Assembly (NCBI GenBank): GCA_964017155.1
Contig: OZ024867.1
Coordinates: 15,155,500 to 15,219,499, forward strand
Source: Oasisia sp. SBJ-2009
Taxonomy: Eukaryota > Annelida > Polychaeta > Sabellida > Siboglinidae
Direction: 5' to 3'
DNA length: 64,000 bases
The notes under the pieces were generated by a model. That model was not told the DNA's origin and made no database searches. It worked only from the letters and a program-made list of their open reading frames with translations. Below, one piece after another: positions 26,705-40,659 of this stretch (position 1 is the first letter of the stretch; the number at the start of each line of letters is the position of its first letter). Both the position numbers and the translations under genes were made by a program.

Positions 26705-29700
26705 GTAAGACTTGGTGTGTAAGACTCGGTGTGTAAGATTTGGTGTGTAAGACATGGTGTGTAAGACTTGGTGTGAAAGACTTGGTGTGTAAGACTTGAT
26801 GTGTAAGACTTGGTGTGTAAGACTTGGTGTGTAAGACACGGTGTGTAATACTTGATGTGTAAGACTTGATGTGTAAGACTTGATGTGTAAGACTAGGTGT
26901 GTAAGACTTGATGTGTAAGACTTGGTGTGAAACACTTGATGTGTAAGACTTGATGTGTAAGACTTGATGTGTAAGACTTGGTGAGTAAGACTTGGTGTGT
27001 AAGACTTGGTGTGTAAGACATGGTGTGTTATACTTGATGTGTAAGATTTGATGTGTAAGACTAGGTGTGAAAGACATGGTGTGTAAGACTTGGTGTGTAA
27101 GACATGGTGTGTAAGACTTGGTGTGTAAGACATGGTGTGTAAGACTTGGTGTGTAAGACATGGTGTGTAAGACATGGTGTGTAAGACTTGGTGTATAACA
27201 CATGGTGTGTAAGACTTGGTGTGTAAGACATGGTGTGTAGGACATGGTGTGTAGGACATGGTGTGTAAGACTTGGTGTGTAAAACTTGGTGTGTAAGACA
27301 TGGTGTGTAAGACTTGGTGTGTAAGACATGGTGTGTAAGACCTGGTGTGTAAGACATGGTGTATAAGACTTGGTGTGTAAGACATGGTGTGTAAGACTTG
27401 GTGTTTAAGACATGGTGTGTAAGACTTGGTGTGTAAGATATGGTGTGTAATACTTGATATGTAAGACTTGGTGTGTAAGACATGGTGTGTAAGACTTGGT
27501 GTGTAAGACATGGTGTGTAAGACATGATGTATAAGACCTGGTGTGTAACACATGGTGTGTAAGACTTGGTGTGTAAGACATGGTGTGTTGGACATGGTGT
27601 ATACGACATCGTGTGTAAGACTTGGTGTGTAAAACTTGGTGTGTAAGACATGGTGTGTAAGACCTGGTGTGTAAGACATGGTGTGTACGACATGGTGTGT
27701 AGGACTTGGTGTGTAAGACTTGATGTGTAAGACTTGATGTGTAAGACTTGGTGAGTAAGATTTGGTGTGTAAGACTTGGTGTGTAAGACATGGTGTGTTA
27801 TACCTGATGTGTAAGATTTGATGTGTAAGACAGGGTGTGAAAGACATGGTGTGTAAGACTTGGTGTGTAAGACATGGTGTGTAAGACTTGGTGTGTAACA
27901 CATGGTGTGTAAGACTTGGTGTGTAAGACATGGTGTGTAGGACATGGTGTGTAGTACATGGTGTGTAAGACTTGGTGTGTAAAACTTGGTGTGTAAGACA
28001 GGGTGTGAAAGACATGGTGTGTAAGACTTGGTGTGTAACACATGGTGTGTAAGATTTGGTGTGTAAGACATGGTGTGTAGGACATGGTGTGTAGGACATG
28101 GTGTGTAAGACTTGGTGTGTAAAACTTGGTGTGTAAGACATGGTGTGTAAGACTTGGTGTGTAAAACATGGTGTGTAAGACCTGGTGTGTAAGACATGGT
28201 GTATAAGACTTGGTGTGTAAGACATGGTGTGTAAGACTTGGTGTGTAAGACATGGTGTGTAAGACTTGGTGTGTAAGATATGGTGTGTAATACTTGATAT
28301 GTAAGACTTGGTGTGTAAGACATGGTGTGTAAGACTTGGTGTGTAAGACATGGTGTGTAAGACATGGTGTATAAGACCTGGTGTGTAACACATGGTGTGT
28401 AAGACTTGGTGTGTAAGACATGGTGTGTTGGACATGGTGTATACGACATGGTGTGTAAGACTTGGTGTGTAAAACTTGGTGTGTAAGACATGGTGTGTAA
28501 GACCTGGTGTGTAAGACATGGTGTGTACGACATGGTGTGTAGGACTTGGTGTGTAAAACTCGGTGTGTAAGACTTGGTGTGTAAGACATGGTGTGTAAGA
28601 CTTGGTGTGAAAGATTTGGTGTGTAAGACTTGATGTGTAAGACTTGGTGTGTAAGACTTGGTGTGTAAGACATGGTGTGTAATACTTGATGTGTAAGACT
28701 TGATGTGTAAGACTTGATGTGTAAGACTTGGTGTGTAAGACTTTATGTGTAAGACTTGGTGTGAAACACTTGATGTGTAAGACTTGATGTGTAAGACTTG
28801 ATGTGTAAGACTTGGTGAGTAAGACTTGGTGTGTAAGACTTGGTGTGTAAGACATGGTGTATTATACTTGATGTGTAAGATTTGATGTGTAAGACAGGGT
28901 GTGAAAGACATGGTGTGTAAGACTTGGTGTGTAAGACATGGTGTGTAAGACTTGGTGTGTAAGACATGGTGTGTAAGACTTGGTGTGTAAGACATGGTGT
29001 GTAAGACATGGTGTGTAGGACATGGTGTGTAGGACATGGTGTGTAAGACTTGGTGTGTAAAACTTGGTGTGTAAGACATGGTGTGTATGACCTGGTGTGT
29101 AAGACATGGTGTGTAAGACCTGGTGTGTAAGACATGGTGTGTAAGACTTGGTGTGTAAGACATGGTGTGTAACACTTGGTGTGTAAGACATGGTGTGTAA
29201 GACTTGGTGTGTAAGATATGGTGTGTAATACTTGATATGTAAGACTTGGTGTGTAAGACATGGTGTGTAAGACTTGGTGTGTAAGACATGGTGTGTAAGA
29301 CATGGTGTATAAGACCTGGTGTTTAACACATGGTGTGTAAGACTTGGTGTGTAAGACATGGTGTGTTGGACATGGTGTATACGACATGGTGTGTAAGACT
29401 TGGTGTGTAAAACTTGGTGTGTAAGACATGGTGTGTAAGACCTGGTGTGTAAGACATGGTGTGTACGACATGGTGTGTAAGACTTGGTGTGTAAGACTCG
29501 GTGTGTAAGATTTGGTGTGTAAGACATGGTGTGTAAGACTTGGTGTGAAAGACTTGGTGTGTAAGACTTGATGTGTAAGACTTGGTGTGTAAGACTTGGT
29601 GTGTAAGACACGGTGTGTAATACTTGATGTGTAAGACTTGATGTGTAAGACTTGATGTGTAAGACTAGGTGTGTAAGACTTGATGTGTAAGACTTGGTGT

Positions 29701-32700
29701 GAAACACTTGATGTGTAAGACTTGATGTGTAAGACTTGATGTGTAAGACTTGGTGAGTAAGACTTGGTGTGTAAGACTTGGTGTGTAAGACATGGTGTGT
29801 TATACTTGATGTGTAAGATTTGATGTGTAAGACTAGGTGTGAAAGACATGGTGTGTAAGACTTGGTGTGTAAGACATGGTGTGTAAGACTTGGTGTGTAA
29901 GACATGGTGTGTAAGACTTGGTGTGTAAGACATGGTGTGTAAGACATGGTGTGTAAGACTTGGTGTATAACACATGGTGTGTAAGACTTGGTGTGTAAGA
30001 CATGGTGTGTAGGACATGGTGTGTAGGACATGGTGTGTAAGACTTGGTGTGTAAAACTTGGTGTGTAAGACATGGTGTGTAAGACTTGGTGTGTAAGACA
30101 TGGTGTGTAAGACCTGGTGTGTAAGACATGGTGTATAAGACTTGGTGTGTAAGACATGGTGTGTAAGACTTGGTGTTTAAGACATGGTGTGTAAGACTTG
30201 GTGTGTAAGATATGGTGTGTAATACTTGATATGTAAGACTTGGTGTGTAAGACATGGTGTGTAAGACTTGGTGTGTAAGACATGGTGTGTAAGACATGAT
30301 GTATAAGACCTGGTGTGTAACACATGGTGTGTAAGACTTGGTGTGTAAGACATGGTGTGTTGGACATGGTGTATACGACATCGTGTGTAAGACTTGGTGT
30401 GTAAAACTTGGTGTGTAAGACATGGTGTGTAAGACCTGGTGTGTAAGACATGGTGTGTACGACATGGTGTGTAGGACTTGGTGTGTAAGACTTGATGTGT
30501 AAGACTTGATGTGTAAGACTTGGTGAGTAAGACTTGGTGTGTAAGACTTGGTGTGTAAGACATGGTGTGTTATACCTGATGTGTAAGATTTGATGTGTAA
30601 GACAGGGTGTGAAAGACATGGTGTGTAAGACTTGGTGTGTAAGACATGGTGTGTAAGACTTGGTGTGTAACACATGGTGTGTAAGACTTGGTGTGTAAGA
30701 CATGGTGTGTAGGACATGGTGTGTAGTACATGGTGTGTAAGACTTGGTGTGTAAAACTTGGTGTGTAAGACAGGGTGTGAAAGACATGGTGTGTAAGACT
30801 TGGTGTGTAACACATGGTGTGTAAGATTTGGTGTGTAAGACATGGTGTGTAGGACATGGTGTGTAGGACATGGTGTGTAAGACTTGGTGTGTAAAACTTG
30901 GTGTGTAAGACATGGTGTGTAAGACTTGGTGTGTAAAACATGGTGTGTAAGACCTGGTGTGTAAGACATGGTGTATAAGACTTGGTGTGTAAGACATGGT
31001 GTGTAAGACTTGGTGTGTAAGACATGGTGTGTAAGACTTGGTGTGTAAGATATGGTGTGTAATACTTGATATGTAAGACTTGGTGTGTAAGACATGGTGT
31101 GTAAGACTTGGTGTGTAAGACATGGTGTGTAAGACATGGTGTATAAGACCTGGTGTGTAACACATGGTGTGTAAGACTTGGTGTGTAAGACATGGTGTGT
31201 TGGACATGGTGTATACGACATGGTGTGTAAGACTTGGTGTGTAAAACTTGGTGTGTAAGACATGGTGTGTAAGACCTGGTGTGTTAGACATGGTGTGTAC
31301 GACATGGTGTGTAGGACTTGGTGTGTAAGACTCGGTGTGTAAGACTTGGTGTGTAAGACATGGTGTGTAAGACTTGGTGTGAAAGATTTGGTGTGTAAGA
31401 CTTGATGTGTAAGACTTGGTGTGTAAGACTTGGTGTGTAAGACATGGTGTGTAATACTTGATGTGTAAGACTTGATGTGTAAGACTTGATGTGTAAGACT
31501 TGGTGTGTAAGACTTGATGTGTAAGACTTGGTGTGAAACACTTGATGTGTAAGACTTGATGTGTAAGACTTGATGTCTAAGACTTGGTGAGTAAGACTTG
31601 GTGTGTAAGACTTGGTGTGTAAGACATGGTGTATTATACTTGATGTGTAAGATTTGATGTGTAAGACAGGGTGTGAAAGACATGGTGTGTAAGACTTGGT
31701 GTGTAAGACATGGTGTGTAAGACTTGGTGTGTAAGACATGGTGTGTAAGACTTGGTGTGTAAGACATGGTGTGTAAGACATGGTGTGTAGGACATGGTGT
31801 GTAGGACATGGTGTGTAAGACTTGGTGTGTAAAACTTGGTGTGTAAGACATGGTGTGTATGACCTGGTGTGTAAGACATGGTGTGTAAGACCTGGTGTGT
31901 AAGACATGGTGTGTAAGACTTGGTGTGTAAGACATGGTGTGTAACACTTGGTGTGTAAGACATGGTGTGTAAGACTTGGTGTGTAAGATATGGTGTGTAA
32001 TACTTGATATGTAAGACTTGGTGTGTAAGACATGGTGTGTAAGACTTGGTGTGTAAGACATGGTGTGTAAGACATGGTGTATAAGACCTGGTGTTTAACA
32101 CATGGTGTGTAAGACATGGTGTGTTGGACATGGTGTATACGACATGGTGTGTAAGACTTGGTGTGTAAAACTTGGTGTGTAAGACATGGTGTGTAAGACC
32201 TGGTGTGTAAGACATGGTGTGTACGACATGGTGTGTAAGACTTGGTGTGTAAGACTCGGTGTGTAAGATTTGGTGTGTAAGACATGGTGTGTAAGACTTG
32301 GTGTGAAAGACTTGGTGTGTAAGACTTGATGTGTAAGACTTGGTGTGTAAGACTTGGTGTGTAAGACACGGTGTGTAATACTTGATGTGTAAGACTTGAT
32401 GTGTAAGACTTGATGTGTAAGACTAGGTGTGTAAGACTTGATGTGTAAGACTTGGTGTGAAACACTTGATGTGTAAGACTTGATGTGTAAGACTTGATGT
32501 GTAAGACTTGGTGAGTAAGACTTGGTGTGTAAGACTTGGTGTGTAAGACATGGTGTGTTATACTTGATGTGTAAGATTTGATGTGTAAGACTAGGTGTGA
32601 AAGACATGGTGTGTAAGACTTGGTGTGTAAGACATGGTGTGTAAGACTTGGTGTGTAAGACATGGTGTGTAAGACTTGGTGTGTAAGACATGGTGTGTAA
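26119..32700 (+). repeat. 2,772-bp higher-order repeat, about 2.4 copies
   Basis: Copies start near 26119, 28891 and 31663 (198 units apart). Markers: ACTAGG at 26893, 29665 and about 32422; CTAGGTGTGAAAG at 27061, 29833 and 32591; ATGATGTATAAG near 27525 and 30297; ACATCGTG near 27607 and 30379; GTAGTAC near 27952 and 30724; TAAAACATGG near 28164 and 30936. The third copy has lost one unit (14 bp) near 32112 and ends near 32700. Few single-base differences are seen, for example ACTTTATG at 28740 against ACTTGATG at 31512. Confidence 0.9.
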
Positions 32701-34321
32701 GACTTGGTGTGTAAGATATGGTGTGTAATACTTGATATGTAAGACTTGGTGTGTAAGACATGGTGTGTAGGACATGGTGTGTAGGACATGGTGTGTAAGA
32801 CTCGGAGTATAAGACCTGGTGTGTAAGACATGGTGTGTAAGACTTGGTGTGTAAGACATGGTGTGTAAGACCTGGTGTATACGACATGGTGTGTAAGACT
32901 TGGTGTGTAAGACATGGTGTGTAAGACATGGTGTGTAAGACCTGGTGTGTAAGACATGGTGTGTACGACATGGTGTGTAGGACTTGGTGTGTAAGACTCG
33001 GTGTGTAAGACTTGGTGTGTAAGACATGGTGTGTAAGACTTGGTGTGAAAGATTTGGTGTGTAAGACTTGATGTGTAAGACTTGGTGTGTAAGACTTGGT
33101 GTGTAAGACATGGTGTGTAATACTTGATGTGTAAGACTTGATGTGTAAGACTTGATGTGTAAGACTTGGTGTGTAAGACTTGATGTGTAAGACTTTGTGT
33201 GAAACACTTGATGTGTAAGACTTGATGTGTAAGACTTGATGTGTAAGACTTGGTGAGTAAGACTTGGTGTGTAAGACTTGGTGTGTAAGACATGGTGTAT
33301 TATACTTGATGTGTAAGATTTGATGTGTAAGACAGGGTGTGAAAGACATGGTGTGTAAGACTTGGTGTGTAAGACATGGTGTGTAAGACTTGGTGTGTAA
33401 GACATGGTGTGTAAGACTTGGTGTGTAAGACATGGTGTGTAAGACATGGTGTGTAGGACATGGTGTGTAGGACATGGTGTGTAAGACTTGGTGTGTAAAA
33501 CTTGGTGTGTAAGACATGGTGTGTATGACCTGGTGTGTAAGACATGGTGTGTAACACTTGGTGTGTAAGACATGGTGTGTAAGACTTGGTGTGTAAGATA
33601 TGGTGTGTAATACTTGATATGTAAGACTTGGTGTGTAAGACATGGTGTGTAAGACTTGGTGTGTAAGACATGGTGTGTAAGACATGGTGTATAAGACCTG
33701 GTGTTTAACACATGGTGTGTAAGACTTGGTGTGTAAGACATGGTGTGTTGGACATGGTGTATATGACATGGTGTGTAAGACTTAGTGTGTAAAACTTGGT
33801 GTGTAAGACATGGTGTGTAAGACCTGGTGTGTAAGACATGGTGTGTACGACATGGTGTGTAAGACTTGGTGTGTAAGACTCGGTGTGTAAGATTTGGTGT
33901 GTAAGACATGGTGTGTAAGACTTGGTGTGAAAGACTTGGTGTGTAAGACTTGATGTGTAAGACTTGGTGTGTAAGACTTGGTGTGTAAGACACGGTGTGT
34001 AATACTTGATGTGTAAGACTTGATGTGTAAGACTTGATGTGTAAGACTAGGTGTGTAAGACTTGATGTGTAAGACTTAGTGTGAAACACTTGATGTGTAA
34101 GACTTGATGTGTAAGACTTGATGTGTAAGACTTGGTGAGTAAGACTTGGTGTGTAAGACTTGGTGTGTAAGACATGGTGTGTTATACTTGATGTGTAAGA
34201 TTTGATGTGTAAGACTAGGTGTGAAAGACATGGTGTGTAAGACTTGGTGTGTAAGACATGGTGTGTAAGACTTGGTGTGTAAGACATGGTGTGTAAGACT
34301 TGGTGTGTAAGACATGGTGTG
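32701..34321 (+). repeat. Satellite segment, mosaic of neighbouring blocks
   Basis: After the third 2,772-bp copy breaks off, the array contains the unusual units ACTCGGAGTATAAG near 32801 and ATACGAC after an ACCTGG unit near 32880, then a run resembling 31290-31800, with ATTATAC at 33299. A further CTAGGTGTGAAAG lies at 34215. ACTTAGTG units occur near 33780 and 34077. I could not assign the stretch to one clean period. Confidence 0.75.
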
Positions 34322-36449
34322 TAAGACATGGTGTGTAAGACTTGGTGTATAACACATGGTGTGTAAGACTTGGTGTGTAAGACATGGTGTGTAGGACATG
34401 GTGTGTAGGACATGGTGTGTAAGACTTGGTGTGTAAAACTTGGTGTGTAAGACATGGTGTGTAAGACCTGGTGTGTAAGACATGGTGTGTAAGACCTGGT
34501 GTGTAAGACATGGTGTGTAAGACTTGGTGTGTAAGACATGGTGTGTAAGACTTGGTGTGTAAGACATGGTGTGTAAGACTTGGTGTGTAAGATATGGTGT
34601 GTAATACTTGATGTGTAAGACCTGGTGTGTAAGACTTGGTGTGTAAGACATGGTGTGTAATACTTGATGTGTAAGACTTGATGTGTACGACATGGTGTGT
34701 AAGCCCTGGTGTGTAAGACATGGTGTGTAAGACCTGGTGTGTAAGACATGGTGTGTAAGACTTGGTGTGAAAGACTTGATGTGTAAGACTTGATGTGTAC
34801 GACTTGGTGTGTAAGACTTGGTGTGTAAGACATGGTGTGTAAGACTTGGTGTGTAATACTTGATATGTAAGATTTGATGTGTAAGACATGGTGTGTAAGA
34901 CATGGTGTGTAAGACTTGGTGTGTAAGACATGGTGTGTAAGACTTGGTGTGTAAGACATGGTGTGTAAGACTTGGTGTGTAAGACATGGTGTGTAAGACA
35001 TGGTGTATAAGACCTGGTGTGTAACACATGGTGTGTAAGACTTGGTGTGTAAGACATGGTGTGTAAGACCTGGTGTGTAAGACATGGCGTGTACGACATG
35101 GTGTGTAAGACTTGGTGTGTAAGACTCGGTGTGTAAGACTTGGTGTGTAAGACTTGGTGTGTAAGACTTGATGTGTAAGACTTGGTGTGTAAGACTTGGT
35201 GTGTAAGACATGGTGTGTAATACTTGATGTGTAAGACTTGATGTGTAAGACTTGATGTGTAAGACTTGGTGTGTAAGACTTGATGTGTAAGACTTGGTGT
35301 GAAACACTTGATGTGTAAGACTTGATGTGTAAGACTTGATGTGTAAGACTTGGTGAGTAAGACTTGGTGTGTAAGACTTGGTGTGTAAGACATGGTGTGT
35401 TATACTTGATGTGTAAGATTTGATGTGTAAGACAGGGTGTGAAAGACATGGTGTGTAAGACTTGGTGTGTAAGACATGGTGTGTAAGACTTGGTGTGTAA
35501 GACATGGTGTGTAAGACTTGGTGTGTAAGACATGGTGTGTAAGACTTGGTGTGTAAGACATGGTGTGTAAGACTTGGTGTGTAACACATGGTGTGTAAGA
35601 CTTGGTGTGTAAGACATGGTGTGTAGGACATGGTGTGTAGGACATGGTGTGTAAGACTTGGTGTGTAAAACTTGGTGTCTAAGACATGGTGTGTAAGACC
35701 TGGTGTGTAAGACATGGTGTGTAAGACCTGGTGTGTAAGACATGGTGTGTAAGACTTGATGTGTAAGACCTGGTGTGTAAGACTAGGTGTGTAAGACATG
35801 GTGTGTAATACTTGATGTGTAAGACTTGATGTGTACGACATGGTGTGTAAGCCCTGGTGTGTAAGACATGGTGTGTAAGACCTGGTGTGTAAGACATGGT
35901 GTGTAAGACTTGGTGTGAAAGACTTGATGTGTAAGACTTGATGTGTACGACTTGGTGTGTAAGACTTGGTGTGTAAGACATGGTGTGTAAGTCTTGTTGT
36001 GTAAGACTTGGTGTGAAAGACTTGATGTGTAAGTCTTGATGTGTAAGACTTGATGTGTAAGACTTGGTGTGTAAGACTTGATGTGTAAGACTTGGTGTGA
36101 AAGACTTGATGTGTAAGACTTGATGTGTAAGACTTGATGTGTAAGACTTGGTGTGTAAGACTTGGTGTGTATGACTTGGTGTGTAAGACTTGCTGTTTAA
36201 GACTTGGTGTGAAAGACTTTATGTGTAAGACTTGGTGTGTAAGACTTGGTGTGTAAGACTTGCTGTGTAAGACTTGCTGTGTAAGACTTTATGTGTACGA
36301 CATGGTGTGTAAGCCCTGGTGTGTAAGACATGGTGTGTAAGACTTGGTGTGTAAGACATGGTGTGTAAGACTTGATGTGTAAGACTTGATGTGTAAGACT
36401 TGATGTGTATGACTTGGTGTGTAAGACTTGGTGTGTAAGACATGGTGTG
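34322..36449 (+). repeat. Rare-variant satellite module, copy II
   Basis: This is the counterpart of 15047-16506 (offset 19,275 bp) and, from 34927, of 52433 onward (offset 17,506 bp). The AAGCCCTGG unit recurs within it at about 34703, 35851 and 36313, spaced 1,148 and 462 bp (82 and 33 units), showing internal duplication. Units AAGTCTTG (near 35990 and 36032), ACTTGCTG and ACTTTATG are concentrated at 35980-36300. GGCGTG is at 35086. Confidence 0.87.
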
Positions 36450-38214
36450 TTATACTTGATGTGTAAGATTTGATGTGTAAGACATGGTGTGTAAGACATG
36501 GTGTGTAAGACTTGGTGTGTAAGACATGGTGTGTAAGACTTGGTGTGTAAGACATTGTGTGTAAGACTTGGTGTGTAAGACATGGTGTGTAAGACTTGGT
36601 GTGTAAGACTCGGTGTGTAAGACATGGTGTGTAAGACATGGTGTGTAAGACATGGTGTGTAAGACCTGGTGTGTTAGACATGGTGTGTAAGACTTGATGT
36701 GTAAGATTTGATGTGTAAGACTTGGTGTGTAAGACCAGGTGTGTAAGACTTGGTGTGTAAGACTTGTTGTGTACGACATGGTGTGTAAGACCTGGTGTGT
36801 AAGACATGGTGTGTAAGACCTGGTGTGTAAGACATTGTGTGTAAGATTTGATGTGTAAGACTTGATGAGTAAGACTTGATGTGTAAGACTTCGTGTGTAA
36901 GACTTGGTGTGTAAGACATGGTGTGTAAGACTTGGTGTGTAAGACATGGTGTGTAAGACATGGTGTGTAAGACTTGGTGTGTAAGACATGGTGTGTAAGA
37001 CTTGGTGTGTAAGACATGGTGTGTAATACTTGATATGTAAGATTTGATGTGTAAGACATGGTGTGTAAGACTTGGTGTGTAACACATGGTGTGTAAGACT
37101 TGGTGTGTAAGACATGGTGTGTAAGACTTGGTGTGTAAGACATGGTGTGTAAGACTTGGTGTGTAAGACATGGTGTGTAATACTTGATATGTAAGATTTG
37201 ATGTGTAAGACATGGTGTGTAAGACATGGTGTGTAAGACTTGATGTGTAAGATTTGATGTGTAAGACTTGGTGTGTAAGACCAGGTGTGTAAGACTTGGT
37301 GTGTAAGACTTGTTGTGTACGACATGGTGTGTAAGACCTGGTGTGTAAGACATGGTGTGTAAGACCTGGTGTGTAAGACATTGTGTGTAAGATTTGATGT
37401 GTAAGACTTGATGAGTAAGACTTGATGTGTAAGACTTCGTGTGTAAGACTTGGTGTGTAAGACATGGTGTATAAGACCTGGTGTGTAACACATGGTGTGT
37501 AAGACTTGGTGTGTAAGACATGGTGTGTAAGACTTGGTGTGTAAGACATGGTGTGTAAGACATGGTGTATAAGACCTGGTGTGTAACACATGGTGTGTAA
37601 GACTTGGTGTGTAAGACATGGTGTGTTGGATATGGAGTATATAAGACATGGTGTGTAAGACTTGGTGTGTAAAACTTGGTGTGTAAAACATGGTGTGTAA
37701 GACCTGGTGTGTAAGACATGGTGTGTACGACATGGTGTGTAAGACTTGGTGTGTAAGACTCGGTGTGTAAGACTTGGTGTGTAAGACATGGTGTGTAAGA
37801 CTTGGTGTGAAAGACTTGGTGTGTAAGACTTGATGTGTAAGACTTGGTGTGTAAGACTTGGTGTGTAAGACATGGTGTGTAATACTTGGTGTGTAAGACA
37901 TGGTGTGTAAGACCTGGTGTGTAAAACTTGGTGTGTAAGACATGGTGTGTAAGACCTGGTGTGTAAGACATGGTGTGTAAGACCTGGTGTGTAAGACATG
38001 GTGTGTAAGACATGGTGTGTAAGACATGGTGTATAAGACCTGGTGTTTAACACATGGTGTGTAAGACATGGTGTGTAATACTTGATATGTAAGATTTGAT
38101 GTGTAAGACATGGTGTGTAAGACATGGTGTATAAGACCTGGTGTGTAACACATGGTGTGTAAGACTTGGTGTGTAAGACATGGTGTGTAAGACTTGGTGT
38201 GTAAGACATGGTGT
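36450..38214 (+). repeat. Block with 546-bp and 660-bp tandem duplications
   Basis: GACCAGG at 36733 recurs at 37279 (546 bp, 39 units) together with ACTTGTTGTG, ACATTGTG, GATGAGTAAG and ACTTCGTG. A second tandem duplication, offset 660 bp (47 units plus 2), starts near 37450 and includes the 16-bp unit GGATATGGAGTATATAAG at 37628, repeated at 38288. The second copy lacks two units near 38487. The same arrangement is present at 53914-55700 in the third super-repeat copy. Confidence 0.84.
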
Positions 38215-40659
38215 GTAAGACATGGTGTATAAGACCTGGTGTGTAACACATGGTGTGTAAGACTTGGTGTGTAAGACATGGTGTGTTGGATATGGAGTAT
38301 ATAAGACATGGTGTGTAAGACTTGGTGTGTAAAACTTGGTGTGTAAGACATGGTGTGTAAGACCTGGTGTGTAAGACATGGTGTGTACGACATGGTGTGT
38401 AAGACTTGGTGTGTAAGACTCGGTGTGTAAGACTTGGTGTGTAAGACATGGTGTGTAAGACTTGGTGTGAAAGACTTGGTGTGTAAGACTTGGTGTGTAA
38501 GACATGGTGTGTAATACTTGGTGTGTAAGACATGGTGTGTAAGACCTGGTGTGTAAAACTTGGTGTGTAAGACATGGTGTGTAAGACCTGGTGTGTAAGA
38601 CATGGTGTGTAAGACCTGGTGTGTAAGACATGGTGTGTAAGACTTGGTGTGTAAGACATGGTGGGTAAGACTTGGTGTGTAAGACATGGTGTGTAAGACT
38701 TGGTGTGTAAGATATGGTGTGTAATACTTGATATGTAAGACTTGGTGTGTAAGACATGGTGTGTAAGACTTGGTGTGTAAGACATGGTGTGTAAGACATG
38801 GTGTATAAGACCTGGTGTTTAACACATGGTGTGTAAGACTTGGTGTGTAAGACATGGTGTGTTGGACATGGTGTATACGACATGGTGTGTAAGACTTGGT
38901 GTGTAAAACTTGGTGTGTAAGACATGGTGTGTAAGACCTCGTGTGTAAGACATGGTGTGTACGACATGGTGTGTAAGACTTGGTGTGTAAGACTCGGTGT
39001 GTAAGATTTGGTGTGTAAGACATGGTGTGTAAGACTTGGTGTGAAAGACTTGGTGTGTAAGACTTGATGTGTAAGACTTGGTGTGTAAGACTTGGTGTGT
39101 AAGACACGGTGTGTAATACTTGATGTGTAAGACTTGATGTGTAAGACTTGATGTGTAAGACTTGGTGTGTAAGACTTGATGTGTAAGACTTGGTGTGAAA
39201 CACTTGATGTGTAAGACTTGATGTGTAAGACTTGATGTGTAAGACTTGGTGAGTAAGACTTGGTGTGTAAGACTTGGTGTGTAAGACATGGTGTGTTATA
39301 CTTGATGTGTAAGATTTGATGTGTAAGACAGGGTGTGAAAGACATGGTGTGTAAGACTTGGTGTGTAAGACATGGTGTGTAAGACTTGGTGTGTAAGACA
39401 TGGTGTGTAAAACTTGGTGTGTAAGACATGGTGTGTAAGACATGGTGTGTAAGACTTGGTGTGTAACACATGGTGTGTAAGACTTGGTGTGTAAGACATG
39501 GTGTGTAGGACATGGTGTGTAAGACATGGTGTGTTGGATATGGAGTATATAAGACATGGTGTGTAAGACTTGGTGTGTAAAACTTGGTGTGTAAGACATG
39601 GTGTGTAAGACCTGGTGTGTAAGACATGGTGTGTACGACATGGTGTGTAAGACTTGGTGTGTAACACATGGTGTATAAGACCTGGTGTGTAACACATGGT
39701 GTGTAAGACTTGGTGTGTAAGACATGGTGTGTTGGATATGGAGTATATAAGACATGGTGTGTAAGACTTGGTGTGTAAAACTTGGTGTGTAAGACATGGT
39801 GTGTAAGACCTGGTGTGTAAGACATGGTGTGTACGACATGGTGTGTAAGACTTGGTGTGTAAGACTCGGTGTGTAAGACTTGGTGTGTAAGACATGGTGT
39901 GTAAGACTTGGTGTGAAAGACTTGGTGTGTAAGACTTGGTGTGTAAGACATGGTGTGTAATACTTGGTGTGTAAGACATGGTGTGTAAGACCTGGTGTGT
40001 AAAACTTGGTGTGTAAGACATGGTGTGTAAGACCTGGTGTGTAAGACATGGTGTGTAAGACCTGGTGTGTAAGACATGGTGTGTAAGACTTGGTGTGTAA
40101 GACATGGTGGGTAAGACTTGGTGTGTAAGACATGGTGTGTAAGACTTGGTGTGTAAGATATGGTGTGTAATACTTGATATGTAAGACTTGGTGTGTAAGA
40201 CATGGTGTGTAAGACTTGGTGTGTAAGACATGGTGTGTAAGACATGGTGTATAAGACCTGGTGTTTAACACATGGTGTGTAAGACTTGGTGTGTAAGACA
40301 TGGTGTGTTGGACATGGTGTATACGACATGGTGTGTAAGACTTGGTGTGTAAAACTTGGTGTGTAAGACATGGTGTGTAAGACCTCGTGTGTAAGACATG
40401 GTGTGTACGACATGGTGTGTAAGACTTGGTGTGTAAGACTCGGTGTGTAAGATTTGGTGTGTAAGACATGGTGTGTAAGACTTGGTGTGAAAGACTTGGT
40501 GTGTAAGACTTGATGTGTAAGACTTGGTGTGTAAGACTTGGTGTGTAAGACACGGTGTGTAATACTTGATGTGTAAGACTTGATGTGTAAGACTTGATGT
40601 GTAAGACTTGGTGTGTAAGACTTGATGTGTAAGACTTGGTGTGAAACACTTGATGTGTA
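38215..40659 (+). repeat. 1,446-bp tandem duplication present only in copy II
   Basis: Segment 38215-39516 recurs as 39661-40962, an offset of 1,446 bp (103 units plus 4 bp). The extra 4 bp come from two 16-bp units with GGAGTATATAAG. That unit is at about 38288, 39536 and 39734 here; the piece at 39517-39660 is a partial copy 198 bp before the last one. Markers ACCTCGTG are at 38937 and 40383, and GGTGGGTAAG near 38661 and 40107. The corresponding place in the third super-repeat copy (about 55.7-57.2 kb) has a single version. Confidence 0.86.

Noticed and set aside
26119..32700. Transposon or retroelement insertion as the cause of the long duplications
   Set aside because: No terminal repeats, target-site duplications, poly-A tail or coding remnants at the junctions; both sides stay in 14-bp register, which fits unequal exchange.
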